From NCBI RefSeq assembly GCF_000671395.1, contig NZ_AQQY01000010.1, positions 1 to 64,000 on the forward strand: a stretch of 64,000 nucleotides of DNA, written 5' to 3'. The first letter of the stretch is position 1. Each line of letters opens with the position of its first letter. The stretch comes from Actibacterium atlanticum. Lineage in GTDB: Bacteria; Pseudomonadota; Alphaproteobacteria; Rhodobacterales; Rhodobacteraceae. The notes below the pieces were generated by a model. That model was not told where the DNA came from. It saw nothing but the letters and a program-made list of their open reading frames with translations, and searched no databases. Below, piece by piece: positions 16,017 through 25,380 of this stretch. The position numbers and the translations under genes are program-made.

Positions 16017-18551
16017 ATGTCACAACCTGACGTCTCTGACCCGGTCCTTAAGACCCTGAAACGCCCCCTGCGCCTGACGCGGGTGGGGATGGTTGCCGAA
16101 CGCCTTGTGCGCGCCTTTTGGCCCAGCTGGAGCCTCGCCCTGCTGGCAATCGTCCCCTTGGCACTTGGGCTGCAGAACCATGTGCCGATCTTTGTCGTGC
16201 TGGTTTTTTTGTTGGGTGTTGCCACGCTTTTGGGGCTGACCCTGTGGCGTGGGGCGCAACAGTTTGTCTGGCCCACCAGCGAAGAGGCACAGGCGCGGCT
16301 GGACGAAACCCTCCCCGGACGCCCGATTGCGGCGCTGTTGGATGATCAGGCCATCGGCAAGGGGGATGCGGCGACTCAGATGGTGTGGCAGGTGCATCAG
16401 CGGCGCATGGCGGCGCGGGCCTCTACTGCGCGGGCAGTCCACCCCGACCTGCAACTGGCATCGCGTGATCGTTTCGGTCTTCGCTACATCGCGCTGACCA
16501 CTTTCGCCGCCGCCGCGACCTTTGGCTCGATCTGGCAAGTGGCGACAATCACCGACCTGCCCGAAACATCTGGCGCCGCGCAGGCGCTGGGCCCGGCATG
16601 GGAAGGCTGGGCCGAACCCCCCGCCTATACGGGCCGCCCGGGACTGTACTTGAACGACATCATCGCGCCGGTGCTTGAACTGCCGCAAGATACCCAGATC
16701 ACCCTGCGCCTGTATGGCGAAGACGGCCGCGCCAGCGTGACCCAGAACATCGCCGGCGACGAACATGAGGTGACCGAGGACGGTGCCTCGCATCTGTTCC
16801 GCTTGGCGCGCTCGGGTGAGATGCAGGTGGGGGACCGCGACTGGCAAGTCCTGATGCAACGTGACTTCCCCCCCATGGTCGAGGTCACCGCCCCGCAGGA
16901 GTTCGGCCCCGCAGGTGAGATCCGCCAGCGCTATGAACCCAGCGACGATTATGGCGTTGTGGCAGGCAAGGTTGTGATCTCGCTTGATCTGGGGGCGATC
17001 GAACGCAGCTATGGCTTGGCCGTTGCGCCCGAAGAACGCGATCCAATCGAGCTGGACCTGCCCATGCCTTTGGTCGGCGACCGCACCGCGTTCGAAGGCA
17101 TCCTGATTGAAAACTTCTCGGAACACCCATGGGCGCGCATGCCCGTGCTAATGCGGTTCGAGGTGCGCGATGCGCTGGATCAGCGTGGCCTAAGCGCGGC
17201 AATCCCGGCAAATCTGGGCGGGCAACGGTTCTTTGACCCGCTGGCCAAGGCCATCGCCGAGCTGCGCCGCGATCTGCTCTGGAGCCGCGAGAACGGTAAA
17301 ACCACTGCCCAGTTGCTGCGGGCCATTAGCCACCTGCCGGATGGGCTGTTTCGTGACTCGGCGCATTATCTGAAACTGCGCCACGCGATCCGGCAATTGG
17401 AAGAGGGCGTCAAAGGCGGGCTGACCACCGAGCGCCGCGACGAGGTGGCTCAGGTGCTCTGGGAACTGGCGCAAGAGCTGGAATTCGGCGATCTGGACGA
17501 CGCGCGCGAACGGCTTGAACGGGCGCAGGAACGTCTGGCCGAGGCCATGCGCAACGGTGCCGATCCAGCCGAAATCAACGAGTTGATGCAGGAACTGCGC
17601 GAAGCCATGAACGATTACCTGCGCCAACTGGCACAGGAACAGCGGCAGGAAGGCGGCGATCAGCAAACCGCCCAGAATGGCGAGGCCAACGAGGTCACCC
17701 AAGACCAGCTGCAGGAAATGATGAACAAGATTCAGGAGCTGATGGAAGAAGGCCGGATGGCCGAAGCCATGGCCTTGATGGAACAGCTGATGGAACTGAT
17801 GGAGAACCTGCGCATCACCGAAGGGCAGGGCGGCGAAGGCCAGCCCAGCCCCGGCCAGCAGGCACTGGATGGGTTGCGCGAAGGGCTGCGCAATCAGCAG
17901 GGCCTGTCAGATGACACGTTCCGCGACTTGCAGGATCAGTTCAACCCGAACGCAGGCCGCGAAGATGGCCGGGCCGAGGGCCAGCCGCGCCCCGGTGAAA
18001 CCCCCGGTGGCCGTGAACAAAGCGAACAGCAGGGCGAAGGTGCGGGCGATCAGCGCAGCCTTGCCGAACGCCAAAGCGATCTGCGCGAACAGCTGCAGGA
18101 GCTGCAACAACAGATGCCGGGTCTGGGGGGTGAAACCGCCGATGAAATTCAGGATTCGCTGAACAATGCGGATCGCGCGATGAACCGTGCAGAACGCGAC
18201 CTGCTGCAGGGCGATCTGCCCGGCGCGTTGGACAATCAGGCCGAGGCGATGAATGATATGCGGGATGCGATCCGCGGCTTGGGTCAGGCTTTGGCCCAGC
18301 AACAACAAGAACAGCAAGGTGAAGGTGCTGGCGACCCGCAGCAGGCACAACAGGGTGGGCCACGTGACCCATTGGGCCGGGGTGAGTCCGGCGATGGACC
18401 GAATTCAGATGGCAGCTCGTTGCGGGATGGCGACGTGATTTTGGGCGAGCGCGCACAAGAGCTTCTGGATGAAATCCAGCGCCGCTCGCTGGAACAGAAC
18501 CGCCCCGACCTAGAGCTGGATTACCTTAAACGGCTGCTTGATCGTTTCTGA
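16017..18551 (+). CDS. TIGR02302/DUF4175 large membrane protein
   Basis: 844 aa from ATG 16017 (a GTG at 15996 is an alternative with seven more residues). Two to three membrane segments lie within about the first 160 residues, followed by a beta-rich region, then a long Gln/Glu-rich coiled coil (about residues 480-790) with many QELMEE and QQQMPG repeats. This architecture is the alphaproteobacterial TIGR02302 family, which has no established function. The 114-base gap after lysA shows no gene. The C-terminus faces the zinc-ribbon gene tail to tail with no gap. Confidence 0.85.
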   Translation: MSQPDVSDPVLKTLKRPLRLTRVGMVAERLVRAFWPSWSLALLAIVPLALGLQNHVPIFVVLVFLLGVATLLGLTLWRGAQQFVWPTSEEAQARLDETLPGRPIAALLDDQAIGKGDAATQMVWQVHQRRMAARASTARAVHPDLQLASRDRFGLRYIALTTFAAAATFGSIWQVATITDLPETSGAAQALGPAWEGWAEPPAYTGRPGLYLNDIIAPVLELPQDTQITLRLYGEDGRASVTQNIAGDEHEVTEDGASHLFRLARSGEMQVGDRDWQVLMQRDFPPMVEVTAPQEFGPAGEIRQRYEPSDDYGVVAGKVVISLDLGAIERSYGLAVAPEERDPIELDLPMPLVGDRTAFEGILIENFSEHPWARMPVLMRFEVRDALDQRGLSAAIPANLGGQRFFDPLAKAIAELRRDLLWSRENGKTTAQLLRAISHLPDGLFRDSAHYLKLRHAIRQLEEGVKGGLTTERRDEVAQVLWELAQELEFGDLDDARERLERAQERLAEAMRNGADPAEINELMQELREAMNDYLRQLAQEQRQEGGDQQTAQNGEANEVTQDQLQEMMNKIQELMEEGRMAEAMALMEQLMELMENLRITEGQGGEGQPSPGQQALDGLREGLRNQQGLSDDTFRDLQDQFNPNAGREDGRAEGQPRPGETPGGREQSEQQGEGAGDQRSLAERQSDLREQLQELQQQMPGLGGETADEIQDSLNNADRAMNRAERDLLQGDLPGALDNQAEAMNDMRDAIRGLGQALAQQQQEQQGEGAGDPQQAQQGGPRDPLGRGESGDGPNSDGSSLRDGDVILGERAQELLDEIQRRSLEQNRPDLELDYLKRLLDRF

Positions 18552-19373
18552 TCACTTCGCCAGATCAGTCAAAAAGCCTGTCGCCTTTTCGGCGGCGCCG
18601 GTAACCGTAGAGTTCACTGAAACTCGAACGGCGTTCACGGAATCAACGTAACCAACAAGAAACGGCTTGGTTCCGGGCGCCATCATGGCGATTTTCGGGG
18701 CCAGCAGGTACAGCGCTGCGGCCAGCGCGCCCAGCACGACGACCGCGCCAAATCCCAATCCGAACTGGCCGCGCCTGCGCGGCAGTGGATCGTTCTCAAG
18801 AACCTGCGACGAGGCACCAGATTCCCGCCGGTCTGACGTTGCACGCAGGGTTGAATTGATCTCTTCGATGTCGGGCAACAAGTCCCGGCGCGATCCGGTC
18901 GAGGTCGGTTCCACGGTGGGTGGATCAACGGCTTCGTCACTGGCGGCCCGCAGCCGGGCAACTCGCTCGCGCAAGCCTTGGGCCGCGGCCGCGGTGCCTT
19001 CATCAAGGCCAAGGTCTGGCTGGCTTTCCAGCGGCGCACGTCCTTCGGCGCGTCGCGCAGTGCTTTCGCGCTCGGCCTCTTCGCGCAGTACATTCAGCAC
19101 GCTCTCGTCCATCGGGCGGCGCTGCGGCGCTTCGGTTTCGGTCGGCGTATCCTGGGTGGGTTCGGGCTCCGGCTCGATGGCGACTTCGGCCTCTGGCTCG
19201 GGCGTCGGTTCAGGCGCGGGGGGCATCAACGCTTTTTCCTCGGCCTCCATGCCGGGGCCGGGCTGAAACCATGTCGTGCCGCAGTTCGAACACTGCACAT
19301 CACGCCCATCGACGGGGATGACGGAATCATCCACCTCGTATTGAGCGTCACAATTGGGGCATATCAGTCTCAT
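18552..19373 (-). CDS. MJ0042-type zinc-ribbon membrane protein
   Basis: 273 aa from ATG 19373. An N-terminal zinc ribbon has Cys5, Cys8, Cys28 and Cys31 (MRLICPNC...VQCSNCGTTWF), the MJ0042 motif. A long acidic Pro/Glu-rich linker follows, then one transmembrane helix near residues 210-233 and a short periplasmic end. Such proteins sit opposite ftsEX in many Rhodobacterales; function is unknown. The frame is open 22 codons upstream, but the chosen ATG begins the conserved domain and has GGCGGTG ahead. Confidence 0.85.
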   Translation of the reverse strand: MRLICPNCDAQYEVDDSVIPVDGRDVQCSNCGTTWFQPGPGMEAEEKALMPPAPEPTPEPEAEVAIEPEPEPTQDTPTETEAPQRRPMDESVLNVLREEAERESTARRAEGRAPLESQPDLGLDEGTAAAAQGLRERVARLRAASDEAVDPPTVEPTSTGSRRDLLPDIEEINSTLRATSDRRESGASSQVLENDPLPRRRGQFGLGFGAVVVLGALAAALYLLAPKIAMMAPGTKPFLVGYVDSVNAVRVSVNSTVTGAAEKATGFLTDLAK

Positions 19374-19532
19374 GTTGTCACCGCCTGAGGCCCTGCTGCG
19401 TGGCCCTACCCTGCCTGTTATTAACCTATGATGTATCAATTAACGGGGAAATTCAAAGACTTTGCATCTTCATATGATTGAAACTTTGGTCGTGCTCGGG
19501 CAAGACTGCACCATTCACAGGCGGAGTTTTCG

Positions 19533-20210
19533 GTGATCGAGCTAGATAAAGTGGTCCACAGCTACGGTGGGGGCGAGTTGCTCTCGCAGGTCTCCCTGCG
19601 CCTTGCGCCGGGGTCATTCCACTTTCTGACCGGGCCGTCTGGAGCAGGAAAAACGACACTTTTGAAACTGTGTTACGGGGCGTTGCTGCCCACGTCGGGG
19701 CAGGTTCGGGTGTTCGGCCAGGACCGCCGCGAGATGACCCGCGATGACATCGCCCTGAACCGGCGGCGTATCGGCGTTGTCCATCAGGACTGTCAGTTTC
19801 TGGATCACCTGTCCGTTGCCGACAATGTCGCTTTGCCCTTGATGGTATCGGGACGGGCGGATGGCGAAGAAGCTCAGCATCTTGATGAATTACTGTCTTG
19901 GGTCGGATTGGCGCCTCAGGCGCAGTCACGCCCCCCCGAATTGTCAGGCGGTGAACGACAGCGTGCTGCGCTGGCGCGGGCTGTGATCATGTCGCCCGAT
20001 GCGATATTGGCAGATGAACCCACCGGCAATGTCGATTGGGAAATGTCTCTGAAGTTGTTGCAGCTGCTGATCGAGCTGAACCGCATGGGAAAAACCGTGC
20101 TGATCGCCACCCATGATCTGAACCTGATCCGCGCGGCCAAGGCGCAGGTCTCGGCACGAGTGTTGCGCATTAAGGATCGTCGGTTGCAGTTGGCGGGGGC
20201 GGATTTGTGA
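19533..20210 (+). CDS. ftsE: FtsE cell-division ABC ATPase
   Basis: 225 aa. Walker A GPSGAGKT at residues 34-41, signature LSGGERQRAALARA and Walker B ILADEPTGNVD are intact. FtsE with FtsX forms an ABC complex at the septum that activates peptidoglycan hydrolases. Starts with GTG at 19533, GCGGAG ahead. Its TGA overlaps the ftsX GTG (GTGA). Confidence 0.93.
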   Translation: MIELDKVVHSYGGGELLSQVSLRLAPGSFHFLTGPSGAGKTTLLKLCYGALLPTSGQVRVFGQDRREMTRDDIALNRRRIGVVHQDCQFLDHLSVADNVALPLMVSGRADGEEAQHLDELLSWVGLAPQAQSRPPELSGGERQRAALARAVIMSPDAILADEPTGNVDWEMSLKLLQLLIELNRMGKTVLIATHDLNLIRAAKAQVSARVLRIKDRRLQLAGADL

Positions 20211-21106
20211 ACGCTGTTCTAAAAACCCTTGCAGATCTGTTGGCCGGAGACAAACAAGCCGACCGCGTGGTGCCTCCGACAGGGTTCACAGTTCGGCTGA
20301 CCGTTTTTACAGCCGCCGCGATGGCGTTCTTGGCGGTCTTCGCCCTTGCACTGTCAATGGCATCGGGCCGCTTGGCGGATCGCTGGGGCGAGGCGCTGGC
20401 CCGCACCGCGACGATCCGCATCTCGGCACCTCAAGGGCAGATTCAGGCGCAGACCGATGCTGTCATGGCGATCTTGTGGACGACCCCCGGCGTGGCCGAT
20501 CCCCGCGTTTTGTCGCGCGATGAGCAGAAAGATCTGCTTGCGCCCTGGTTTGGCCCGGATTTGCCCGTCGACAACCTGCCGCTGCCGCAATTGATCGAAC
20601 TGACCGATGAAGGCTATGACGCCGAAGGCCTGCGCCTGCGTCTCAGCGCCGAAGCGCCGGGCGCGGTGCTTGATGACCACACCCGCTGGCGCCGCCCGTT
20701 GATCCGTGCTGCCGACAGGCTGCGGATGCTGGGGCTGGTGTCGATCCTGTTGATTGCATTGACCACAGCAGCCATGATTACCTTATCGGCCAATGCCGCG
20801 CTTGCGGCCAACGCCAAGGTGATCGAGGTGCTGCGTCTGGTCGGCGCGCGCGACACCTATATCGCCCGCGCTTTCGTACGACGTTTCACCGGGCGCGCCT
20901 TACAGGGTGCGCTGCTGGGAACCGTGCTTGGCATGGGGGCGATTGCCCTGCTGCCCGGCGCTGACCCGGCAGGAGGCTTCTTGACGGGGCTGGGGTTTCA
21001 GGGTGCAGGATGGATTCTGCCACTGATCATTCCGCCTCTGGCAGGCGGTGTGGCGTTTGCGGCCACCCGCGCGGCGGCGTTCAGGGTGCTCGGAGGATTT
21101 ACCTGA
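20207..21106 (+). CDS. ftsX: FtsX cell-division permease
   Basis: 299 aa. A first membrane helix near residues 29-51, a periplasmic domain, and three more helices in the C-terminal half (about 175-200, 230-255, 265-285), the FtsX topology. VLRLVGARDTYIARAFVRRFTGRALQGALLG is the conserved cytoplasmic loop. GTG start overlaps ftsE; its TGA overlaps the plsC ATG, giving an ftsE-ftsX-plsC operon. Confidence 0.92.
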   Translation: MNAVLKTLADLLAGDKQADRVVPPTGFTVRLTVFTAAAMAFLAVFALALSMASGRLADRWGEALARTATIRISAPQGQIQAQTDAVMAILWTTPGVADPRVLSRDEQKDLLAPWFGPDLPVDNLPLPQLIELTDEGYDAEGLRLRLSAEAPGAVLDDHTRWRRPLIRAADRLRMLGLVSILLIALTTAAMITLSANAALAANAKVIEVLRLVGARDTYIARAFVRRFTGRALQGALLGTVLGMGAIALLPGADPAGGFLTGLGFQGAGWILPLIIPPLAGGVAFAATRAAAFRVLGGFT

Positions 21107-21843
21107 TGGTCTATGCTTGGCGCTGGTTGCGCTCTTTGGTGTTCGTGACCCAGATGTACTTGATGATGGCGCTTCTGGCGGTGTTCTTTACGCCCTTGGC
21201 GGTGATCTCGCGCCCATGGGCGTTTCACGGCATCCGTACCTACTGTCGCTGGGTGCGCTGGACGGCGGGCTGGATGATTGGGTTGAAGTCCGAAATTCGT
21301 GGCGAAGTGCCAAAGGGCGAGGTTCTGATTGCTTCGAAACACCAGTCGTTCTTTGACATCATCATGATTGTCTCAGTCACCCCGCGTCCCAAGTTCATCA
21401 TGAAAAAGTCCCTGCGCTGGGCCCCTATTCTTGGCTACTATGCGATGCGGATCGGGTGCGTCCCGATTGATCGTGGCAAGCGGGGGGAGGCGATCAAACA
21501 GATGGTGCGGGACGTTCACAAAGGCCGCGCCAAGCCCGGACAGCTGATCATCTATCCGCAGGGGACGCGTGTCGCCCCCGGCGCAGACCGCGCCTACAAG
21601 ATCGGGACAGGGGTGCTCTATGAGCAGCTGGGTCAGGATTGCGTGCCAGCCGCGACCAATGTGGGTGTGTTCTGGCCCCGCACGGGCATCTATCGCAAAC
21701 CTGGCCTTGCCGTGGTGGAGTTTCTACCAATAATACCAGCGGGTCAGCCGATCGATGTCTTTATGAGCCAACTTGAAGAGAGAGTTGAAACTGTCTCGAA
21801 CCAATTGATGGCAGACGCCGGGTTCCAGCGCCACCGCCCCTAA
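21106..21843 (+). CDS. plsC: 1-acyl-sn-glycerol-3-phosphate acyltransferase
   Basis: 245 aa. N-terminal membrane segment (about 10-35), acyltransferase motif HQSFFD at 79-84, and the PQGTR block (in place of the common EGTR) around residue 150. It converts lysophosphatidic acid to phosphatidic acid at the inner membrane. ATG 21106 overlaps the ftsX stop, and GGAGG sits just ahead, fixing the start despite an open frame upstream. Confidence 0.9.
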   Translation: MVYAWRWLRSLVFVTQMYLMMALLAVFFTPLAVISRPWAFHGIRTYCRWVRWTAGWMIGLKSEIRGEVPKGEVLIASKHQSFFDIIMIVSVTPRPKFIMKKSLRWAPILGYYAMRIGCVPIDRGKRGEAIKQMVRDVHKGRAKPGQLIIYPQGTRVAPGADRAYKIGTGVLYEQLGQDCVPAATNVGVFWPRTGIYRKPGLAVVEFLPIIPAGQPIDVFMSQLEERVETVSNQLMADAGFQRHRP

Positions 21844-21851
21844 CCAAATTG

Positions 21852-21958
21852 TGTGCCTGCGGCACAAGCCGATGCGCACCGCCTATGCGGCGGTGCGGTG
21901 GGCGCGTGGTTGATGTTCTGATCCTAGGTTGCAGCAGGGTGCCCGCCGCACGAAGTGC
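21852..21958. repeat. Run of short hairpins after plsC
   Basis: The 151 bases after plsC hold successive perfect inverted repeats: 21852-21866 (TGTGCC/GGCACA), 21875-21897 (CGCACCGCC/GGCGGTGCG) and 21947-21959 (CGCAC/GTGCG). No gene is seen. The second could end plsC transcription, though it lacks a T tract. Confidence 0.5.
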
Positions 21959-21969
21959 GCAAAAGTCTT

Positions 21970-21985
21970 GGCGCCCTTGGGCGCC
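21970..21985. terminator. Hairpin at the end of accA
   Basis: Perfect 16-base palindrome-like hairpin (GGCGCCC/GGGCGCC) ten bases past the accA stop. Flanks are AAAAG on one side and GCTTTT on the other, so it can serve transcripts from either direction. Confidence 0.65.
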
Positions 21986-21994
21986 GCTTTTGAA

Positions 21995-22957
21995 TTAGGC
22001 AGCCAGGCCTTTGGACCCGATCGAAAGGAATTTTTGGCGTCGATCCTGAATCAATGCGGTACGATCCATACCTGAAAGGTCTTCCAGCATTGACGAAACA
22101 GCACGCCCCACGGACGCAATCGCGGCGTCGCGATCACGTTGCGCGCCTCCCATGGGTTCGGTGATGATCCGGTCAATGATGCCAAGGTTGTGCAGGTCCT
22201 GCGCGGTCAGACGCAGCGCCTCGGCGGCTTCGCGCATCTTTTCGGCGTCTTTCCACAGGATCGAGGCGCAGCCCTCGGGGGAAATCACCGAGTAGATCGA
22301 GTGCTCCAGCATCGCCAGCCGGTTGGCCGTTGCAAAGGCCACAGCCCCGCCAGAGCCGCCTTCGCCGATCACGACGCTGACAAGTGGAACGCCGATTTCC
22401 AGACATTTCTGGGTTGAACGGGCGATGGCTTCGGATTGGCCGCGCTCTTCGGCGCCTTTGCCGGGGTAGGCGCCGGGCGTGTCGACCAGAGTCACCACGG
22501 GAATGTTGAACTTGTCGGCCATTTCCATCAGGCGGATCGCCTTGCGATAGCCTTCGGGCCGGGCCATGCCAAAGTTGCGTTCGATGCGGGTTTTGGTGTC
22601 GTTGCCCTTTTCCTGACCGATTACCATGACCGGTTGATCGTTAAGCCGGGCCAGCCCGCCCATAACGGCGTGGTCATCCGCAAAGTTTCGATCCCCCGCC
22701 AGAGGGGTGTATTCAGTAAACAGCGCGTCGATATAGTCCGCGCAATGGGGGCGGTTGGGGTGACGGGCCACAAGACATTTCCGCCAAGGGGTCAGGTCCT
22801 GATAGAGTTCCTTGAGGAGCTCGCTGGATTTCTTGTCCAGCGCGGCGGCTTCTTCGGTGACGTCCATCTCTTCATTAGAGGCGGCCATCGCGCGCAGCTC
22901 TTCCGCTTTGCCTTCAATTTCGGCCAGAGGTTTTTCAAATTCGAGATATTGCATCAT
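21995..22957 (-). CDS. accA: Acetyl-CoA carboxylase carboxyltransferase, alpha subunit
   Basis: 320 aa. [22 protein letters not shown] is the family N-terminus, and the crotonase-like core shows the GEGGSGGA stretch and [16 protein letters not shown]. With AccD it transfers CO2 from biotin to acetyl-CoA, making malonyl-CoA for fatty acid synthesis. Monocistronic as seen here. Confidence 0.97.
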   Translation of the reverse strand: MMQYLEFEKPLAEIEGKAEELRAMAASNEEMDVTEEAAALDKKSSELLKELYQDLTPWRKCLVARHPNRPHCADYIDALFTEYTPLAGDRNFADDHAVMGGLARLNDQPVMVIGQEKGNDTKTRIERNFGMARPEGYRKAIRLMEMADKFNIPVVTLVDTPGAYPGKGAEERGQSEAIARSTQKCLEIGVPLVSVVIGEGGSGGAVAFATANRLAMLEHSIYSVISPEGCASILWKDAEKMREAAEALRLTAQDLHNLGIIDRIITEPMGGAQRDRDAAIASVGRAVSSMLEDLSGMDRTALIQDRRQKFLSIGSKGLAA

Positions 22958-23030
22958 GCCGTCCCATTTCCCGTTCGCCGATATATGACCTTGGGAAAAG
23001 CAAATTGCAACTCACAGGGTGCGCAAACGA

Positions 23031-23055
23031 ACACGGGGCCGCTGAGGCCCCGTGT
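23031..23055. terminator. Hairpin terminator between accA and mcl1
   Basis: Perfect 10-bp stem (23031-23040 with 23046-23055), loop GCTGA, about 50 bases after the mcl1 stop on the minus strand. Only a weak T-rich tail (TCGTTT) follows on that strand. Confidence 0.65.
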
Positions 23056-23107
23056 ATGATCCGTATGCATGCAATGTGCATCACATGTGCATGGGTTGTG
23101 TATTGGC

Positions 23108-24067
23108 TTAGCTGCCGGCGATCAGTTCCGACTGAGCAACGATCACTTCGGCCTGTTTGATCGACGCGATATCGACCAAACGACCCTTGTAGACGGTCGC
23201 GCCTTCGCCGTTTGCCTTGGCCTGTTCCATCGCGGCCAGAATCTCGCGCGCTTCGGCAACAGCTTCCTCGGACGGGGTGAAGACCTCGTTCGCCAGCGCG
23301 ATCTGCTTGGGGTGAATGGCCCATTTGCCGACCATGCCCAACGTGGCCGAACGCTTGGCCTGCGCAATATAGCCTTCGTCGTCCGAGAAGTCGCCGAACG
23401 GGCCGTCGACCGGCAGGATGCCATGGGTACGGCAGGCAGCGACGATGGCGGCCTGCGCCCAGTGCCACGGGTCCGACCAGTGCTTTTCGCCTTCGCGCAG
23501 CATGTAGTAGTTTTCCTGCGTACCGCCGATGCCAGTGGTCTGCATCCCCATTGACGCGGCAAAGTCTGCAGCACCCAGCGACATCGCCTGCAGGCGCGGG
23601 CTTGATGCGGCGATGGCCTCGACATGGGCCAGACCTGCTGCCGATTCGATGATCACTTCAAAGCTGATTGGCTTGATGCGGCCTTTGGCGGTTTCAATCG
23701 CGGTCACCAGCGCGTCCACGGCGTAAACGTCTTCCGCGCAGCCCACTTTGGGGATCATGATTTGATCAATGCGGTCACCAGCCTGTTCCAGCAGGTCCAC
23801 AACATCGCGATACCAGTAGGGCGTATCCAAAGAGTTGATCCGCACCGACATGTATTTATTGCCCCAATCAATGGTGTTCAGGGCTTCGATAATGTTTGCG
23901 CGGGCCACGTCCTTGTCACTGGGCGCAACCGAATCTTCGAGGTCCAGGTTGATCACGTCCGCAGCCGATGCGGCCATTTTCGGGAACAGTTTGGTGTTCG
24001 AGCCGGGGCCAAACAACTGACAGCGGTTCGGGCGGGCAGGGGCGGCGGGCTGAAGGCGGAAGCTCAT
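23108..24067 (-). CDS. mcl1: L-malyl-CoA / beta-methylmalyl-CoA lyase
   Basis: 319 aa CitE-like TIM-barrel lyase. NLDLEDSVAP (metal-binding Asp/Glu), ESAAGLAHVEAI and KWAIHPKQIALAN are the diagnostic blocks; the MSFRLQPAAPARPNRCQLFGPGS start is that of Rhodobacterales Mcl1. It cleaves L-malyl-CoA to acetyl-CoA and glyoxylate and works in the ethylmalonyl-CoA or serine/3-hydroxypropionate-linked routes. It is divergent from the D-glutamate operon over about 270 bases. Confidence 0.93.
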   Translation of the reverse strand: MSFRLQPAAPARPNRCQLFGPGSNTKLFPKMAASAADVINLDLEDSVAPSDKDVARANIIEALNTIDWGNKYMSVRINSLDTPYWYRDVVDLLEQAGDRIDQIMIPKVGCAEDVYAVDALVTAIETAKGRIKPISFEVIIESAAGLAHVEAIAASSPRLQAMSLGAADFAASMGMQTTGIGGTQENYYMLREGEKHWSDPWHWAQAAIVAACRTHGILPVDGPFGDFSDDEGYIAQAKRSATLGMVGKWAIHPKQIALANEVFTPSEEAVAEAREILAAMEQAKANGEGATVYKGRLVDIASIKQAEVIVAQSELIAGS

Positions 24068-24207
24068 AGCGGAACTCCTTAGTAATGATGTTACGATTTC
24101 TGTTGGTCATTCGATAGAATATTGCGCTCACAGCTTCAAGAGTTGTTTTGCAGGTGCAGCGAAACGACGCGATATCTGGTCAGTCTTTCAACGCTTTGGC
24201 GATGCAT

Positions 24208-24222
24208 TCGAAGAATCTTCGA
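24208..24222. promoter_or_regulatory. 15-bp palindrome, candidate operator
   Basis: TCGAAGA-A-TCTTCGA, perfect 7-bp arms, lies in the 272-base region between mcl1 and dgcN, 118 bases before the dgcN start. It is of the size and symmetry bound by a dimeric repressor. No regulator gene is adjacent, so the partner is unknown. Confidence 0.4.
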
Positions 24223-24339
24223 CAATTTGGCAGGAAAGCAATGGATACCTACGTTGGAAACGGTTTCTGCGGCGCATATCGAGAAAACATCCCGCCGAAA
24301 ATGCACATTCTTTGCCTCAACACAGCGAAGGGTGCTCTG

Positions 24340-25341
24340 ATGATCCATACTCCATATCTTTTGTTCTTGGGCGATGCGCCCGATCCGTTGGCTGCGAAAG
24401 TTGCGCAAGGCATCAAAGACTGGCGTCCTGACAATGCGATTGGCCAGTTTCGGATGGAGGGCTGCAAGGCTGACATGGGTCTGACCGATATGACATTGGC
24501 CGAGGCCAAAGAGGCAGGTGCCAAGACGCTGGTTATTGGCGTGGCCAACCGCGGCGGTGTGATCAGCCCGGCATGGAAAAAGGTGCTGGTCGCTGCGCTT
24601 GAGGAGGGGTTTGATCTGGCCTCGGGCCTTCACAACCTTCTGCGCGACGAGCCGGACTTGGTTGCTGTTGCCGAAGCCTGTGGTCGTACCCTGCACGACG
24701 TGCGCGTGCCCTCTGTCGACTATCCGATTGCCACCGGTGTGAAGAGGACCGGCAAACGTTGCCTGGCTGTCGGCACCGATTGCTCGGTTGGCAAAATGTA
24801 CACCGCGCTGGCGATGGATGCTGAAATGCGCGAACGCGGCATGAAGGCCACCTTCCGCCCCACCGGCCAGACCGGCATTTTGATCACCGGCGACGGCGTG
24901 CCGCTGGACGCAGTGGTTGCCGATTTCATGGCCGGTGCTGTGGAATGGCTGACACCGGACAACGACCCAGACCATTGGGACCTGATCGAGGGGCAGGGCA
25001 GCCTGTTTCACGTGTCCTATTCCGGCGTGACCATGGCGCTGGTGCATGGGGGGCAACCCGATGCGCTGATCCTGTGCCACGAGCCGACCCGCGAACACAT
25101 GCGCGGTCTGCCGGGCTATGATTTGCCGTCGCTGGCAACATTGCGTGACACCGCGTTGCAACTGGCCAGTGTGGCCAACTCCGCCTGTCAGGTAGTCGGA
25201 ATCTCGGTCAACACCCAGCATCTTTCCGAAGAAGATGCTGTCGCCTATCTGGCGCAGGTCGAGGCCGATATGGGCCTGCCCGCGGTTGACCCGTTCCGCC
25301 AAGGCGCAGGCCGTTTGGTGGATGCGTTGGACGCGATCTGA
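24340..25341 (+). CDS. dgcN: DgcN-family (DUF1611) D-glutamate N-acetyltransferase
   Basis: 333 aa, DUF1611 family. An N-terminal Rossmann-like part (MIHTPYLLFLGDAPDPLAAKVAQG) and a P-loop-like GTDCSVGK near residues 145-152 match the family. In the published marine-bacterial DgcN-DgcA pathway, DgcN acetylates D-glutamate with acetyl-CoA. Start ATG 24340 is chosen because AAGG lies 9 bases ahead and the protein then begins at the conserved segment; the frame stays open upstream to 24148. A dgcA gene follows 39 bases later. Function is inferred from family and neighbours. Confidence 0.85.
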   Translation: MIHTPYLLFLGDAPDPLAAKVAQGIKDWRPDNAIGQFRMEGCKADMGLTDMTLAEAKEAGAKTLVIGVANRGGVISPAWKKVLVAALEEGFDLASGLHNLLRDEPDLVAVAEACGRTLHDVRVPSVDYPIATGVKRTGKRCLAVGTDCSVGKMYTALAMDAEMRERGMKATFRPTGQTGILITGDGVPLDAVVADFMAGAVEWLTPDNDPDHWDLIEGQGSLFHVSYSGVTMALVHGGQPDALILCHEPTREHMRGLPGYDLPSLATLRDTALQLASVANSACQVVGISVNTQHLSEEDAVAYLAQVEADMGLPAVDPFRQGAGRLVDALDAI

Positions 25342-25380
25342 TTTAACGTCAGCAGACCAAAAGAAACGAAAGGGCAGGGT

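Noticed and set aside
16020-17126. 368-aa minus-strand open frame over the TIGR02302 gene
   Set aside because: Antisense to a well-supported gene with membrane helices and coiled coil; no family match seen.
23056-23105. Repeats of TGCATG/GTGCAT downstream of mcl1
   Set aside because: Short and irregular copies of a six-base word in a small region; no array or spacer pattern, so not CRISPR and not clearly functional.
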